DNA of 64,000 nt from JALYUM01 sp036688685 (GCF_036688685.1 NZ_JAQQPS010000023.1:1-64000), one strand, 5' to 3'. Numbered from the stretch's first letter, positions 9,249-18,159 are shown. Notes: a model not told the origin generated them from the letters alone. A program made the numbers and translations.

Positions 9249-9740
9249 ATGATAGAAACTGCCGTCCTTTGGCTGCTGAAAGTAATTGCTGCACCCGCTG
9301 TCGGCCTGAGCTCGGTGTTCCTGATTGCCTTTGTTTCCGCTACCTTGTTGCCACTCGGCTCAGAGCCGGCCGTGTTTGCCGTCGTCAAGGCCAACCCCGC
9401 CCTGTTCTGGCCGGCGATCCTGGTCGCCACGCTGGGCAATACGCTCGGCGGCGCCTTCGACTATTTCCTCGGCTACCGCGCCAAGGTGGCGTTTGCCAAG
9501 GAGCGGTCCACGCGCTGGTTCGCATGGCTGGCCCATTACGGCCCCAAGACCATGCTGCTGTCCTGGGTTCCCGGCATCGGCGACCCATTGTGTACACTGG
9601 CGGGCTGGCTGCACCTGGCGTTCTGGCCCAGCGTGTTTTATATGGCCATCGGCAAATTCGCGCGCTACATCACCATGACGGTCCTGCTGCTCTACGTGCC
9701 GGATGGGTTCTGGCACCGCGTCGGCACGATGCTGAGCTGA
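9249..9740 (+). CDS. YqaA/DedA-family inner membrane protein
   Basis: 163 residues from MIETAVLWLLKV; the frame extends upstream but that part is not family-like. The protein has several hydrophobic segments (about 10-35, 42-62, 95-115 and 125-150). It contains the SNARE-associated/DedA-type pattern seen in YqaA: FVSATLLPLGSEP, GNTLGGAFDYFLGY and WVPGIGDPLCTLAGWL. DedA relatives act in lipid flipping and proton-dependent membrane homeostasis, while YqaA itself has no settled function. It stands divergent from ilvA and 19 bases upstream of a small hypothetical gene. Confidence 0.85.
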   Translation: MIETAVLWLLKVIAAPAVGLSSVFLIAFVSATLLPLGSEPAVFAVVKANPALFWPAILVATLGNTLGGAFDYFLGYRAKVAFAKERSTRWFAWLAHYGPKTMLLSWVPGIGDPLCTLAGWLHLAFWPSVFYMAIGKFARYITMTVLLLYVPDGFWHRVGTMLS

Positions 9741-9759
9741 TAACTACCTTGAATCGAAC

Positions 9760-10179
9760 ATGATCGAACTGAAGTATTTTCCAAGCAATTTCTACAAAGT
9801 GCAGATGACGGAGCAGCCTTTGTCGTTCACGCGCAAATTTGTGTTCAATACCAATTTGCCGATGACGTCCGGGTGGGCCGACAAATCCGGCGCCACCTGG
9901 TGCGCGATGTACCAGAAAGACGGCGTGCTGACGTTCCGGGCCGGGGAGTGGACCTGTCCGATCGACGGCGAATCGGTGTGCACCCTGGTCGATGGCGCGG
10001 ACGGCGCGGCGGTGTTTGCGGTCAGCGCGCATGGCAAGCTGCTGTTCGAGCATCGCTATACGTTCAAGAAATGGAAGAAGCTGGCGGATCCGGGATATGC
10101 GGCCTCCGATCGCCTGACCGACGATTTCTTTGCGTGGCTATGTGACATCTGGACCTCGAAGGCCCCGGTTCAGAACTGA
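9760..10179 (+). CDS. Conserved-looking hypothetical protein
   Basis: 139 residues starting MIELKYFPSNFYKV. I do not recognise a family. It is rich in aromatic residues (W, F, Y), has no signal peptide or membrane segment, and is probably cytoplasmic. Motifs that might help identify it are GATWCAMYQKDGVLTFRAGEW in the middle and DRLTDDFFAWLCDIW near the end. Codon use matches the neighbours, which supports a real gene. It follows the YqaA-like gene by 19 bases and could share its transcript. No ribosome site is obvious. Confidence 0.6.
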   Translation: MIELKYFPSNFYKVQMTEQPLSFTRKFVFNTNLPMTSGWADKSGATWCAMYQKDGVLTFRAGEWTCPIDGESVCTLVDGADGAAVFAVSAHGKLLFEHRYTFKKWKKLADPGYAASDRLTDDFFAWLCDIWTSKAPVQN

Positions 10180-10245
10180 ACGCAGGACGGTACGACGTCA
10201 ACGCGACAGGCCAGTCTGCCATTTTTTCTTTGCCGCGAGTCAAAA

Positions 10246-10313
10246 ATTTGCAAACGGAATTTTTCTCAACGGCACTTTTAAGGCAGAAGCTGCTGTTGGC
10301 CAGATTTGCAAAC
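10246..10313 (+). promoter_or_regulatory. Two copies of a TTTGCAAA palindrome upstream of the FAD oxidoreductase
   Basis: ATTTGCAAAC occurs at 10246-10255 and again at 10304-10313, 58 bases apart, the core TTTGCAAA being a perfect 8-base palindrome. They lie 80-150 bases before the oxidoreductase ATG. A -10-like TAGAAT is at 10349-10354. The pair looks like a double operator for a dimeric regulator that might bring two sites to the same DNA face, but the regulator is unknown. Confidence 0.35.
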
Positions 10314-10392
10314 TGAGCCTTGCCCCGACGTGGTGCAGCGCAATACGCTAGAATGACCCTCCCAGGGACAGTCCTTCCAGCCAAGCTCATCC

Positions 10393-13300
10393 ATGAACGC
10401 CCCCGCCAATCTCCACGCCCTGCTTGCCGACGCACCCGACGGTTCCACGCCCGATCGCCTGCGCGAAATTCCGTATAACTACACGTCGTTTTCTGACCGG
10501 GAAATCGTCATCCGCCTGCTGGGCGAAGATGCATGGCACACCCTCGACACTTTGCGCGGCGCCCGTCAAACCGGACGCTCGGCACGCATGCTGTACGAAG
10601 TGCTGGGCGATATCTGGGCCGTGCGGCGCAATCCGTACTTGCAGGACGACATGCTGGACAACCCGAAACGGCGCCAGGAATTAATCGACGCGCTGCATCA
10701 CCGCCTGGCTGAAGTGGAAAAACGCCGGGTCACCGTCGATGCAGCGGACGGCGACGACCCGCTCGTGTCTGCCACGCGCAGCAACAATGTGGCGACCTTG
10801 CTGGCCGCCGCTCGCCGTGCAGTCGATGATTTCGGCAATGAATTCCGCGCCACCTACGACCTGCGCAAGCGCGCGACGAAAGTGCTGGGGCGCTACACCG
10901 ACAAGCAAAATATCCGCTTCGACGGCATGCACCGCATTTCGCACGTCACCGACGCCACCGACTGGCGCGTCGAATACCCGTTCCTGGTCCTGGTCCCCGA
11001 CACCGAAGACGAAATGGCCGGCCTGGTCAAAGGCTGCATCGAACTTGGGCTGACCATCATCCCGCGCGGCGGCGGCACCGGTTACACGGGCGGCGCGATT
11101 CCGCTCACACCCATGTCGGCCGTCATCAACACCGAAAAACTGATCGATATCGGCGCCGTCGAAATGACCCGATTGCCAGGCCTCGAGCGCGATTACGCCA
11201 CCATCTGGACCGGCGCCGGCGTGGTCACCAACCGCGTCTCGCAAGCGGCCGAGAAGGCCGGCTTCGTGTTCGCCGTCGATCCGACTTCGGCCCACGCTTC
11301 CTGCATCGGCGGCAATATCGCCATGAATGCGGGCGGCAAAAAAGCCGTTCTGTGGGGCACGGCGCTGGACAACCTGGCTTCCTGGAAAATGGTCGACCCG
11401 AACGGCGACTGGCTGGAAGTCACGCGCGTCGGCCACAATCTGTCGAAAATTCATGACGCACCGGACGCGACCTTCGAACTGGCCTGGACCCATCCGAACG
11501 CAAAAGGCGAAGCGAAGGAAGCGCCGTTCCGCAAGGAGACCCTGGTCATTGCCGGCAGCAAATTCCGCAAAGAGGGTCTCGGGAAGGACGTCACCGACAA
11601 GTTCCTGTCCGGCCTGCCCGGCATCCAGAAAGAAGGTACCGACGGCCTGATCACGTCCGGACGCTGGATTCTGCACAAGATGCCAAGTTTTACCCGCACC
11701 GTCTGCCTGGAATTCTTTGGCCAGGCGCGCGACGCCATTCCATCGATCGTCGAGATCAAGGATTACCTGGACGGCTTGCCAGCCAAGGGCGGCCCGGCAT
11801 TCGCCACGCTGCGCCTGGCCGGCCTGGAACATCTGGATGAGCGCTACCTGCGTGCGGTAGGGTATTCAACCAAATCGAAACGCGGCGTGTTGCCAAAAAT
11901 GGCGCTGTTTGGCGACATTGTCGGCGACGACGAAAACGCGGTCGCGCAAGCGGCCTCGGAAGTGGTGCGCATCGCCAACACGCGCGTGGGCGAAGGTTTT
12001 GTTGCCGTCAGCGCCGAAGCGCGTAAAAAATTCTGGCTCGACCGCGCCCGCACGGCGGCCATCGCCAAGCACACCAACGCCTTCAAAATCAATGAAGACG
12101 TGGTCATTCCGCTGAACCGCATGGGCGAGTACACGGACGGCATCGAGCGCATCAATATCGAGCTGTCGATCCGCAACAAGTTGCGCCTGGCCGATGAACT
12201 GCTCGACTACCTGGCCGCCGGCAATTTGCCCTTGACCGGCAGCGACGACACCGATAGCGACGACATCGCGTCCGGCGTCGGTCCCGAAGAAATGCTGGGC
12301 GACCGCGCCCGCGAAGCCAGCGCGCTGGTGACGCAAGTGCAAGGCCGCTGGCGCTGGCTGCTGGCCAACCTGGATTTGCCGGTCAGTGCCGCAAAAGTGG
12401 CGCTGGGCGAACACGGCATGCCCTTGTTCAATCACGGCCTCGATGAGCGCCTGCAGGCGCAGCCCGGCGCGACCCTGTTCGACGTGGTGCAAGACCGTAC
12501 CGTGCGCGTGTCCTGGAAGCAGGAACTGCGCGCCCCGCTGCGCCAGATCTTCAGCGGCGCCGCCTTCCTGCCGATCCTCGACGCGGCCAGCGCCATGCAC
12601 AAACGCATCCTGCGTTCGCGCGTGTTCGTGGCGCTGCACATGCACGCCGGCGACGGCAACGTCCACACCAACTTGCCGGTCAATTCGGACGACTACGGCA
12701 TGCTGCAGGAAGCCCACCAGGCGGTCGAGCGCATCATGAAGCTGGCCCGTTCGCTCGATGGCGTCATTTCTGGCGAGCACGGTATCGGCATCACCAAGCT
12801 GGAGTTCCTGACCGCCGACGAAATTGCCGAGTTCCGCGACTACAAGATGCGCATCGACCCGGAAGGCCGTTTTAACAAGGGCAAACTGCTCAACATGCCG
12901 GGCGCCCCGGCCGATTTGCGCAATGCGTATACGCCGTCGTTCGGGCTGATGGGCCACGAATCGCTGATCATGCAGCAAAGCGATATCGGCGAAATTGCCA
13001 CCAGCATCAAGGATTGCCTGCGTTGCGGCAAGTGTAAACCGGTCTGCACCACCCACGTCCCGCGCGCCAATCTGCTGTACTCGCCGCGCGACAAGATTCT
13101 GGCGACATCGGCCCTGATCGAAGCCTTCCTGTACGAAGAGCAAACCCGGCGCGGCATCTCGATTCGCCACTGGGAAGAGTTCGAGGACGTGTCGGATCAC
13201 TGCACCGTCTGCCACAAGTGCGTCACGCCGTGCCCGGTGAACATCGACTTCGGCGACGTGTCGATGAATATGCGCAATTTGCTGCGCAAGATGAACAAGA

Positions 13301-14427
13301 AGAGTTTTAAGCCGGCGAACAAGGCCGCGATGTTCTTCCTGAATGCCACTGACCCGACCACCATCAATGCCACCCGCAAAGCCATGGTCGACTGGGGTTT
13401 CAAGGCCCAGCGCCTGGGCAATGGTTTGCTGAAACAATTTGCCAAGGTGCAGACCAAGGCGCCGCCGCCGACCACGGGCAAAGCCCCGGTACGCGAGCAG
13501 GTGATCCATTTTATTAACAAAAAAATGCCGGGCAATTTGCCCAAGAAAACAGCACGCGCGCTGCTCGACATCGAAGACGACAAGGTGATTCCGATCATCC
13601 GCGATCCGAAGGCGACCAACGCCGACACGGAAGCGGTGTTCTATTTCCCTGGCTGCGGTTCGGAACGCCTGTTTTCGCAGGTGGGCTTGGCCACGCAAGC
13701 GATGTTGTGGGAAGTGGGCGTGCAAACGGTGTTGCCGCCAGGTTACCTGTGCTGCGGCTATCCGCAGCGCGGCGCCGGCCAGTTCGACAAGGCCGACAAG
13801 ATGATGACGGATAACCGGGTGCTGTTCCACAGGATGGCAAATACCCTCAACTACCTTGACATCAAGACCGTGCTGGTCTCGTGCGGCACCTGTTATGACC
13901 AGCTGGCAACGTACCAGTTCGACAAAATTTTCCCGGGTTGCCGCATCATGGACATCCACGAATACTTGTTGGAAAAAGGCGTGAAACTCGAAGGCGTGAA
14001 TGGCACCCGCTATATGTACCACGAGCCATGTCACAACCCGATGAAGCTGCAGGATTCGGTGAAAACCGTGAACGCTCTGGTTGCCACAGTCGACAATGTG
14101 AAGATCGAGAAAAACGAACGTTGCTGCGGCGAATCGGGCACCTTCGGCATCTCGCGCCCGGATATCGCCACGCAGGTGCGCTTCCGCAAGGAGGACGAGA
14201 TGGAGAAGGGCGCCGACAAACTGCGCGCTGACGGTTTTACGGGCGACATCAAGGTGCTGACCAGCTGCCCATCGTGCCTGCAGGGCCTGTCGCGCTACAA
14301 CGATGATTCGGGTACCACCGCCGACTACATCGTGGTGGAAATTGCGCGCCATCTGCTGGGCGAAAACTGGTTGCCGGAATACGTGGCACGCGCCAACCAG
14401 GGCGGCATCGAACGGGTGCTCGTATGA
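10393..14427 (+). CDS. FAD/FMN-binding oxidoreductase with DUF3683, FAD_binding_4, 4Fe-4S and CCG domains
   Basis: A 1344-residue fusion flavoprotein. The N-terminal about 160 residues look like DUF3683. A PCMH-type FAD domain follows, with IPRGGGTGYTGG near residue 225 and HASCIGGNIAMNAGGKK near 305. The FAD-oxidase C-terminal part includes HMHAGDGNVHTNLPV near 750. Two 4Fe-4S motifs, CLRCGKCKPVC (about 875) and CTVCHKCVTPCP (about 937), precede a GlpC/heterodisulfide-reductase-like part with two CCG motifs (CCGYP about 1119, CCGESG about 1244). Known relatives (YdiJ, GlcD/GlcF, D-lactate dehydrogenases) oxidise D-2-hydroxyacids and pass electrons to the quinone pool. The substrate here is not evident; D-2-hydroxyglutarate or D-lactate are guesses. 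The gene overlaps the HIT gene by four bases. Confidence 0.88.
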   Translation: MNAPANLHALLADAPDGSTPDRLREIPYNYTSFSDREIVIRLLGEDAWHTLDTLRGARQTGRSARMLYEVLGDIWAVRRNPYLQDDMLDNPKRRQELIDALHHRLAEVEKRRVTVDAADGDDPLVSATRSNNVATLLAAARRAVDDFGNEFRATYDLRKRATKVLGRYTDKQNIRFDGMHRISHVTDATDWRVEYPFLVLVPDTEDEMAGLVKGCIELGLTIIPRGGGTGYTGGAIPLTPMSAVINTEKLIDIGAVEMTRLPGLERDYATIWTGAGVVTNRVSQAAEKAGFVFAVDPTSAHASCIGGNIAMNAGGKKAVLWGTALDNLASWKMVDPNGDWLEVTRVGHNLSKIHDAPDATFELAWTHPNAKGEAKEAPFRKETLVIAGSKFRKEGLGKDVTDKFLSGLPGIQKEGTDGLITSGRWILHKMPSFTRTVCLEFFGQARDAIPSIVEIKDYLDGLPAKGGPAFATLRLAGLEHLDERYLRAVGYSTKSKRGVLPKMALFGDIVGDDENAVAQAASEVVRIANTRVGEGFVAVSAEARKKFWLDRARTAAIAKHTNAFKINEDVVIPLNRMGEYTDGIERINIELSIRNKLRLADELLDYLAAGNLPLTGSDDTDSDDIASGVGPEEMLGDRAREASALVTQVQGRWRWLLANLDLPVSAAKVALGEHGMPLFNHGLDERLQAQPGATLFDVVQDRTVRVSWKQELRAPLRQIFSGAAFLPILDAASAMHKRILRSRVFVALHMHAGDGNVHTNLPVNSDDYGMLQEAHQAVERIMKLARSLDGVISGEHGIGITKLEFLTADEIAEFRDYKMRIDPEGRFNKGKLLNMPGAPADLRNAYTPSFGLMGHESLIMQQSDIGEIATSIKDCLRCGKCKPVCTTHVPRANLLYSPRDKILATSALIEAFLYEEQTRRGISIRHWEEFEDVSDHCTVCHKCVTPCPVNIDFGDVSMNMRNLLRKMNKKSFKPANKAAMFFLNATDPTTINATRKAMVDWGFKAQRLGNGLLKQFAKVQTKAPPPTTGKAPVREQVIHFINKKMPGNLPKKTARALLDIEDDKVIPIIRDPKATNADTEAVFYFPGCGSERLFSQVGLATQAMLWEVGVQTVLPPGYLCCGYPQRGAGQFDKADKMMTDNRVLFHRMANTLNYLDIKTVLVSCGTCYDQLATYQFDKIFPGCRIMDIHEYLLEKGVKLEGVNGTRYMYHEPCHNPMKLQDSVKTVNALVATVDNVKIEKNERCCGESGTFGISRPDIATQVRFRKEDEMEKGADKLRADGFTGDIKVLTSCPSCLQGLSRYNDDSGTTADYIVVEIARHLLGENWLPEYVARANQGGIERVLV

Positions 14428-14849
14428 CCGCGCAGCAAGGGTGCGAGTTGTGCCTGCCGCAAGCCGCGCCGGTGTGGACCAATGGCCAGTTCAGCGTGAT
14501 CCTGGTTGACGATGCCAACTACCCCGGTTTTTGCCGGGTGATCTGGCATGACCACATCAAGGAGATGAGCGGCTTGCGCGGCGCCGAGCGCGCGGCCCTC
14601 ATGGACGCCGTCAACCAGGTCGAGCTGGCACAGATCGAGGTGCTGCATCCCGAGAAGATCAACCTGGCCAGCCTGGGCAATGTGGTACCGCACCTGCACT
14701 GGCACGTGATCCCGCGCTTCCTCGACGACGCGCACTTTCCCAGCCCGGTCTGGGCGGGCGCAGTGCGCGCGACCGATCCGGCTATACTGGCGGCGCGCCG
14801 CGCGCTGCTGCCGCAATTGATTGCCGCCATCGTGCGGCGGCTTACCTGA
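14424..14849 (+). CDS. HIT family protein
   Basis: 141 residues with the histidine triad HLHWHVIPR (H90, H92, H94), the mark of nucleotide hydrolases and transferases of the HIT superfamily. This short form is common in Burkholderiales and is annotated as a diadenosine-tetraphosphate-hydrolase-like protein; its physiological substrate is not established. A CELC pair near the N terminus (C7, C10) may bind metal. It starts with ATGA overlapping the stop of the upstream oxidoreductase, implying translational coupling, and is 11 bases before the DUF971 gene. Confidence 0.9.
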   Translation: MTAQQGCELCLPQAAPVWTNGQFSVILVDDANYPGFCRVIWHDHIKEMSGLRGAERAALMDAVNQVELAQIEVLHPEKINLASLGNVVPHLHWHVIPRFLDDAHFPSPVWAGAVRATDPAILAARRALLPQLIAAIVRRLT

Positions 14850-14860
14850 TAAAGAATCCC

Positions 14861-15322
14861 ATGATTATCCCGACTGAACTGACCGTCCGCCAGCAATCGA
14901 AAGTCCTCGACATCACCTTCGAAGATGGCGCTGCCTTTTCTTTGCCATTTGAATATCTGCGTGTGTACTCGCCTTCGGCAGCCGTCACCGGCCACAGCCC
15001 GGGCCAGGAAGTGCTGCAACTTGGCAAGCGCGATGTCGGCATCACGGAGCTGGCGCCGGTCGGCAATTACGCCGTCAAGCCGACCTTCACCGACGGCCAC
15101 GAAAGCGGCCTGTACACCTGGGATTACTTGTACAAGCTCGGGCGCGAACAGGAAGCCCTGTGGGCCGATTACCTGGCACGCCTGCACATTGCCGGTTTTG
15201 CCGGCGACAGCGGCCGCATTGCCGGCACCATCACCCGCGGCGCGGCGGCAGCGGCCGATCTCGGGCTGAAAAGCGGCCCGATCGCACGCAGCAGCGGCGG
15301 CGGCTGTGGCCACAAGCATTAA
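14861..15322 (+). CDS. DUF971 (gamma-butyrobetaine hydroxylase-like N-terminal domain) protein
   Basis: 153 residues. The domain found at the N terminus of gamma-butyrobetaine hydroxylase stands alone here, with FEDGAAFSLPFEYLRVYSPSA and the conserved DGHESGLYTWDYLY. The C terminus ends in a GGGCGHKH tail, a possible metal-binding end. Free-standing DUF971 proteins have been discussed in iron-sulfur cluster handling, and the location next to ubiE and a multi-cluster oxidoreductase is the usual betaproteobacterial context. No enzymatic activity can be read from the sequence. Confidence 0.88.
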   Translation: MIIPTELTVRQQSKVLDITFEDGAAFSLPFEYLRVYSPSAAVTGHSPGQEVLQLGKRDVGITELAPVGNYAVKPTFTDGHESGLYTWDYLYKLGREQEALWADYLARLHIAGFAGDSGRIAGTITRGAAAAADLGLKSGPIARSSGGGCGHKH

Positions 15323-15443
15323 TATTTTCCTGCGTAACACTTCTTTTGACTTTCCGTAACGCGTTTGCATCGACCTAGTATGCGTGTCATGATCAAAATG
15401 ACACCGGGCGTTTGCCCGATGCATTTGAACAGGGGAGAGACAC

Positions 15444-15635
15444 ATGAGCGTACGCATGATTATATTGTTGGGTATTTTTGTCTGGGCCCCGATGATGGCC
15501 TTCCTGGGGTGGAAGTATCTGCAAACCTTCAACGCGGGCTCGACCAGGCGGCGGGTGCGCCGGCCAATGGTCGGCGAGGTTGACAAGCACGCTATCCCGG
15601 ATGACTCGCGCAGGCGTGTCTACCGCCGCAACTGA
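15444..15635 (+). CDS. Small single-pass membrane protein, hypothetical
   Basis: 63 residues behind a strong ribosome site (AGGGGAGAG). One hydrophobic segment (about residues 4-22, IILLGIFVWAPMMAFLGW) is followed by a basic tail ending DDSRRRVYRRN, so the tail probably faces the cytoplasm. I do not recognise a family. It lies between the DUF971 gene and ubiE with 121 and 93 bases on either side, and could be part of the same transcript or have its own promoter. Confidence 0.6.
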   Translation: MSVRMIILLGIFVWAPMMAFLGWKYLQTFNAGSTRRRVRRPMVGEVDKHAIPDDSRRRVYRRN

Positions 15636-15695
15636 GTGGCAACGCATTGAAAATTCAGCCGCCGCGTGCGTCCGTGATTCCCTGGTTGACGCTTG

Positions 15696-15701
15696 TATAA
15701 T
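15696..15701 (+). promoter_or_regulatory. Candidate -10 box for ubiE
   Basis: TATAAT preceded by TTG, 28 bases before the ubiE ATG at 15729. The expected -35 window holds only CGTGAT, so the site would rely on the -10. It also argues for the short UbiE start. Confidence 0.4.
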
Positions 15702-15728
15702 GAAGGCAGATCAACCCGGCGAAGCGCT

Positions 15729-16466
15729 ATGACCAATAACACCACCCATTTCGGCTACAAAACGGTTTCCGAGGACGACAAGGTCCACGAAGTCGCGAAG
15801 GTTTTCCATTCGGTCGCATCCAAATACGACGTGATGAACGACCTCATGTCAGGCGGCCTGCACCGCATCTGGAAAACCTTCACCATCGCCCAGGCCGGTG
15901 TGCGTCCGGGCTTCAAGGTGCTCGATATCGCCGGGGGTACGGGCGACCTGTCCAAAGCGTTTGCCAAACAGGCTGGCAAGAGTGGCGAAGTCTGGCTTAC
16001 CGACATCAACGAATCGATGCTGCGGGTCGGCCGCGACCGCTTGCTCAATGCCGGCATGATCATTCCCACCATGTTGTGCGACGCGGAAAAGCTGCCGTTC
16101 CCGGACAATTATTTTGATCGCGTCAGCGTGGCCTTTGGCCTGCGCAATATGACCCATAAAGACCAGGCGCTGGCCGAAATGCGCCGCGTGCTGAAACCCG
16201 GTGGCAAGCTGCTGGTGCTGGAATTTTCCAAGGTCGCCGCGCCACTGCAAAAACCATATGACCTGTACTCGTTCTCGGTGCTGCCGTGGCTGGGCCAGAA
16301 AATTGCCGGCGACGCCGAAAGCTACCGCTATCTGGCCGAATCGATCCGCATGCATCCCGACCAGGAAACCCTGAAGACGATGATGGAAACGGCCGGGCTG
16401 GAAGGCGTCAAATACTTCAATTTGACGGCTGGCGTTGCCGCACTGCACACCGGCATCAAATATTAG
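15729..16466 (+). CDS. ubiE: UbiE, demethylubiquinone/demethylmenaquinone C-methyltransferase
   Basis: 245 residues. A class I SAM methyltransferase with the UbiE signature YDVMNDLMSGGLHRIWK, the SAM loop LDIAGGTGDLSK and the late motif RVLKPGGKLLVLEFSK. It performs the C-methylation of the benzoquinone ring in ubiquinone synthesis and of demethylmenaquinone where that is present. I chose the ATG of MTNNTTHFGYKTV, the usual start, 28 bases after the -10 box, rather than the in-frame start further upstream. It heads a ubiquinone stretch with ubiJ and ubiB downstream. Confidence 0.96.
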   Translation: MTNNTTHFGYKTVSEDDKVHEVAKVFHSVASKYDVMNDLMSGGLHRIWKTFTIAQAGVRPGFKVLDIAGGTGDLSKAFAKQAGKSGEVWLTDINESMLRVGRDRLLNAGMIIPTMLCDAEKLPFPDNYFDRVSVAFGLRNMTHKDQALAEMRRVLKPGGKLLVLEFSKVAAPLQKPYDLYSFSVLPWLGQKIAGDAESYRYLAESIRMHPDQETLKTMMETAGLEGVKYFNLTAGVAALHTGIKY

Positions 16467-16482
16467 TTTGAAGAGGTAAAGC

Positions 16483-17412
16483 ATGAAAAAGTTTTTGATT
16501 GGTATGACACTGGCCGTGGCAGCACTTTCCATGGTCGGTGAATCGATCGCCCGCCCGATGGGTGGCGGCCGCTCGATCGGGCGCCAGTCGTCGTCGGTGA
16601 GCCGCATGAACGCCCCCGCACCAGCGCCGCGGCCGGCACCCGCGCAAGCCAATCGTCCGGCCGCGCCGGTCGCTGGCGCCCCGGCCACGCCAGTCAAACA
16701 GCCGAGCCGGTTTGGCGGCTTGCTCGGTGGCGCACTGCTCGGCCTGGGCGTGGGCGCGCTGCTGTCGCACTTTGGCATGGGCGCCGGTCTGGCCAGTGCG
16801 CTCGGTTCGATCATCCCGGTCATCCTGCTGGGCCTGGCGGCGTTCTTCCTGTACCGCTGGTTCCGTCGCCGCAACGCGCCGGCCAGCGCGCCATTCCAGG
16901 GGTTTAACAGCAATCCGCTGCCGGCTGGCGGCGCGCCGGAAATCGGTTCGCGGATGGACCAACCCTACCAGCCGCAGCAGCCAGCGGCCGGCGGCTTCGA
17001 TACGCCGGCGCCGGCGCCGCATGTGCAATGGGGTGTGCCCGCCGATTTCGACAGCGACAGTTTCCTGCGCACTGCCAAAACATCCTTCGTCCGCCTGCAA
17101 GCGGCCTGGGACAGGGGCGATGTCGCCGACCTGAACCAGTTCACGACGCCGGAAGTATTTGCCGAACTCAAAATGCAGATCCAGGAACGGGGCGTCCAGA
17201 AAGATTTCACCGATGTGGTGTCGATCGACGCGCAGGTGCTGGGTATCGAGACGGTGAACAACGAGTACATGGTCAGCGTGCAATTTAACGGCATGATCAA
17301 GCCGGCGGCGGATGCGCTGGCCGAGCCGTTCGCCGAAGTGTGGAACATGAGCAAACCAGTCAATGGCAGCAGCGGCTGGGTCTTGGCGGGCATTCAGCAA
17401 CTGCCACAATAA
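16483..17412 (+). CDS. Tim44-like domain membrane protein
   Basis: 309 residues. A signal-like N terminus (MKKFLIGMTLAVAALSM) is followed by a Pro/Ala-rich linker (about 40-75) and a Gly-rich hydrophobic region with two probable membrane passes (about 78-125). A C-terminal Tim44-type domain (about 180-309) contains FLRTAKTSFVRLQAAWDRGD. Bacterial Tim44-like proteins are membrane anchored and of unknown role; the fold resembles the mitochondrial import subunit. The gene lies 16 bases after ubiE and ends just before a strong terminator, so it is probably the last gene of that transcript. Confidence 0.85.
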   Translation: MKKFLIGMTLAVAALSMVGESIARPMGGGRSIGRQSSSVSRMNAPAPAPRPAPAQANRPAAPVAGAPATPVKQPSRFGGLLGGALLGLGVGALLSHFGMGAGLASALGSIIPVILLGLAAFFLYRWFRRRNAPASAPFQGFNSNPLPAGGAPEIGSRMDQPYQPQQPAAGGFDTPAPAPHVQWGVPADFDSDSFLRTAKTSFVRLQAAWDRGDVADLNQFTTPEVFAELKMQIQERGVQKDFTDVVSIDAQVLGIETVNNEYMVSVQFNGMIKPAADALAEPFAEVWNMSKPVNGSSGWVLAGIQQLPQ

Positions 17413-17457
17413 GTTCCTTGCCGCACGGTGCAAGTGCTGCAAGCTGGTAAGATCATA

Positions 17458-17489
17458 GCCGCCCGCAATCGCTGGGCGGCTTTTTTTTT
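17458..17489 (+). terminator. Rho-independent terminator between the Tim44-like gene and ubiJ
   Basis: Stem GCCGCCC (17458-17464) pairs with GGGCGGC (17474-17480) around a nine-base loop, followed by nine Ts. Very good intrinsic terminator. It separates ubiE and the Tim44-like gene from ubiJ-ubiB, so ubiJ needs its own promoter or read-through. Confidence 0.9.
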
Positions 17490-17502
17490 GAGACGCAAAA
17501 CC

Positions 17503-18159
17503 ATGTCATCGACTCCCTCGCCAAGCTCCCTGTTTCCGCCACGCCTGATCATGCCGGTGGTAGCGGCCATTAACCATTTGCTGGCCCAGGAAGCATGGGC
17601 GCGCGTCACGCTGGGCCTGCACGCCGGCAAGGAAGCGCTGATCGACACGGGTGCGGTGCAACTGCGCATGCGCGTGACGCGCGACGGCATGGTCGAGCCC
17701 GGCAGCGACGAAACGCCGGCCACGGTCACCATCCGCGTCAAGCTGTCCGACCTGCCGCTGATCCTGCAAAACCGCGAACGCGCTTTTTCGTACGTGAAAA
17801 TCGAAGGCGACGCCGAGTTCGCCAACACGATCTCGCAGCTGTCGAAAGGCTTGCGCTGGGAAGCCGAGCACGATCTGGAAAAACTGTTCGGCCCGATTGC
17901 CGCCACGCGCCTGGCTGAAGGGGCGCGCACGGCGGCCACTGGCGTCGCCGCCACCGGCAAAAAATTCGCCGAGAACGTCGCTGAATACCTGCTCGAAGAA
18001 CGCGCTGTGCTGATCCGCCCGAGCCAGGTCAGCGACATGGCCGACGATATTACCCGCTTGCGCGACGACGTCGAACGCGCCGCCAAGCGCTTGGAAAAAC
18101 TTGAGGCAAGGCTGGCGCTGCGCAGCGTCAGCCCGCCCACCCGCAACCTGGATAGCTGA
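17503..18159 (+). CDS. ubiJ: UbiJ, ubiquinone biosynthesis accessory factor (SCP2 domain)
   Basis: 218 residues from MSSTPSPSSLFPP; the frame is open upstream but runs through the terminator. The N-terminal sterol-carrier SCP2-like domain (about 15-120) contains VTIRVKLSDLPLILQNRERAF. A C-terminal predicted coiled coil (about 175-210) includes ADDITRLRDDVERAAKRLEKLEA. UbiJ is a lipid-binding scaffold of the soluble Ubi complex and works with UbiB and UbiK. Its stop overlaps the ubiB start (TGATG), which indicates translational coupling. Confidence 0.9.
   Translation: MSSTPSPSSLFPPRLIMPVVAAINHLLAQEAWARVTLGLHAGKEALIDTGAVQLRMRVTRDGMVEPGSDETPATVTIRVKLSDLPLILQNRERAFSYVKIEGDAEFANTISQLSKGLRWEAEHDLEKLFGPIAATRLAEGARTAATGVAATGKKFAENVAEYLLEERAVLIRPSQVSDMADDITRLRDDVERAAKRLEKLEARLALRSVSPPTRNLDS

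Noticed and set aside
11866..14352. 828-codon minus-strand open frame inside the FAD/Fe-S oxidoreductase gene
   Set aside because: Antisense shadow: composition rich in H, R, Q and A, no ribosome site, and the plus strand carries all cofactor motifs.
15401..15420. CGGGC-GTTT-GCCCG hairpin before the small membrane protein gene
   Set aside because: A neat stem but followed by ATGCATTTG rather than a T-run, and too short to be called a riboswitch; left unannotated.
15693..15728. Upstream in-frame start for UbiE
   Set aside because: It would place the start over the -10 box TATAAT and add residues not found in UbiE; the ATG at 15729 fits the family.
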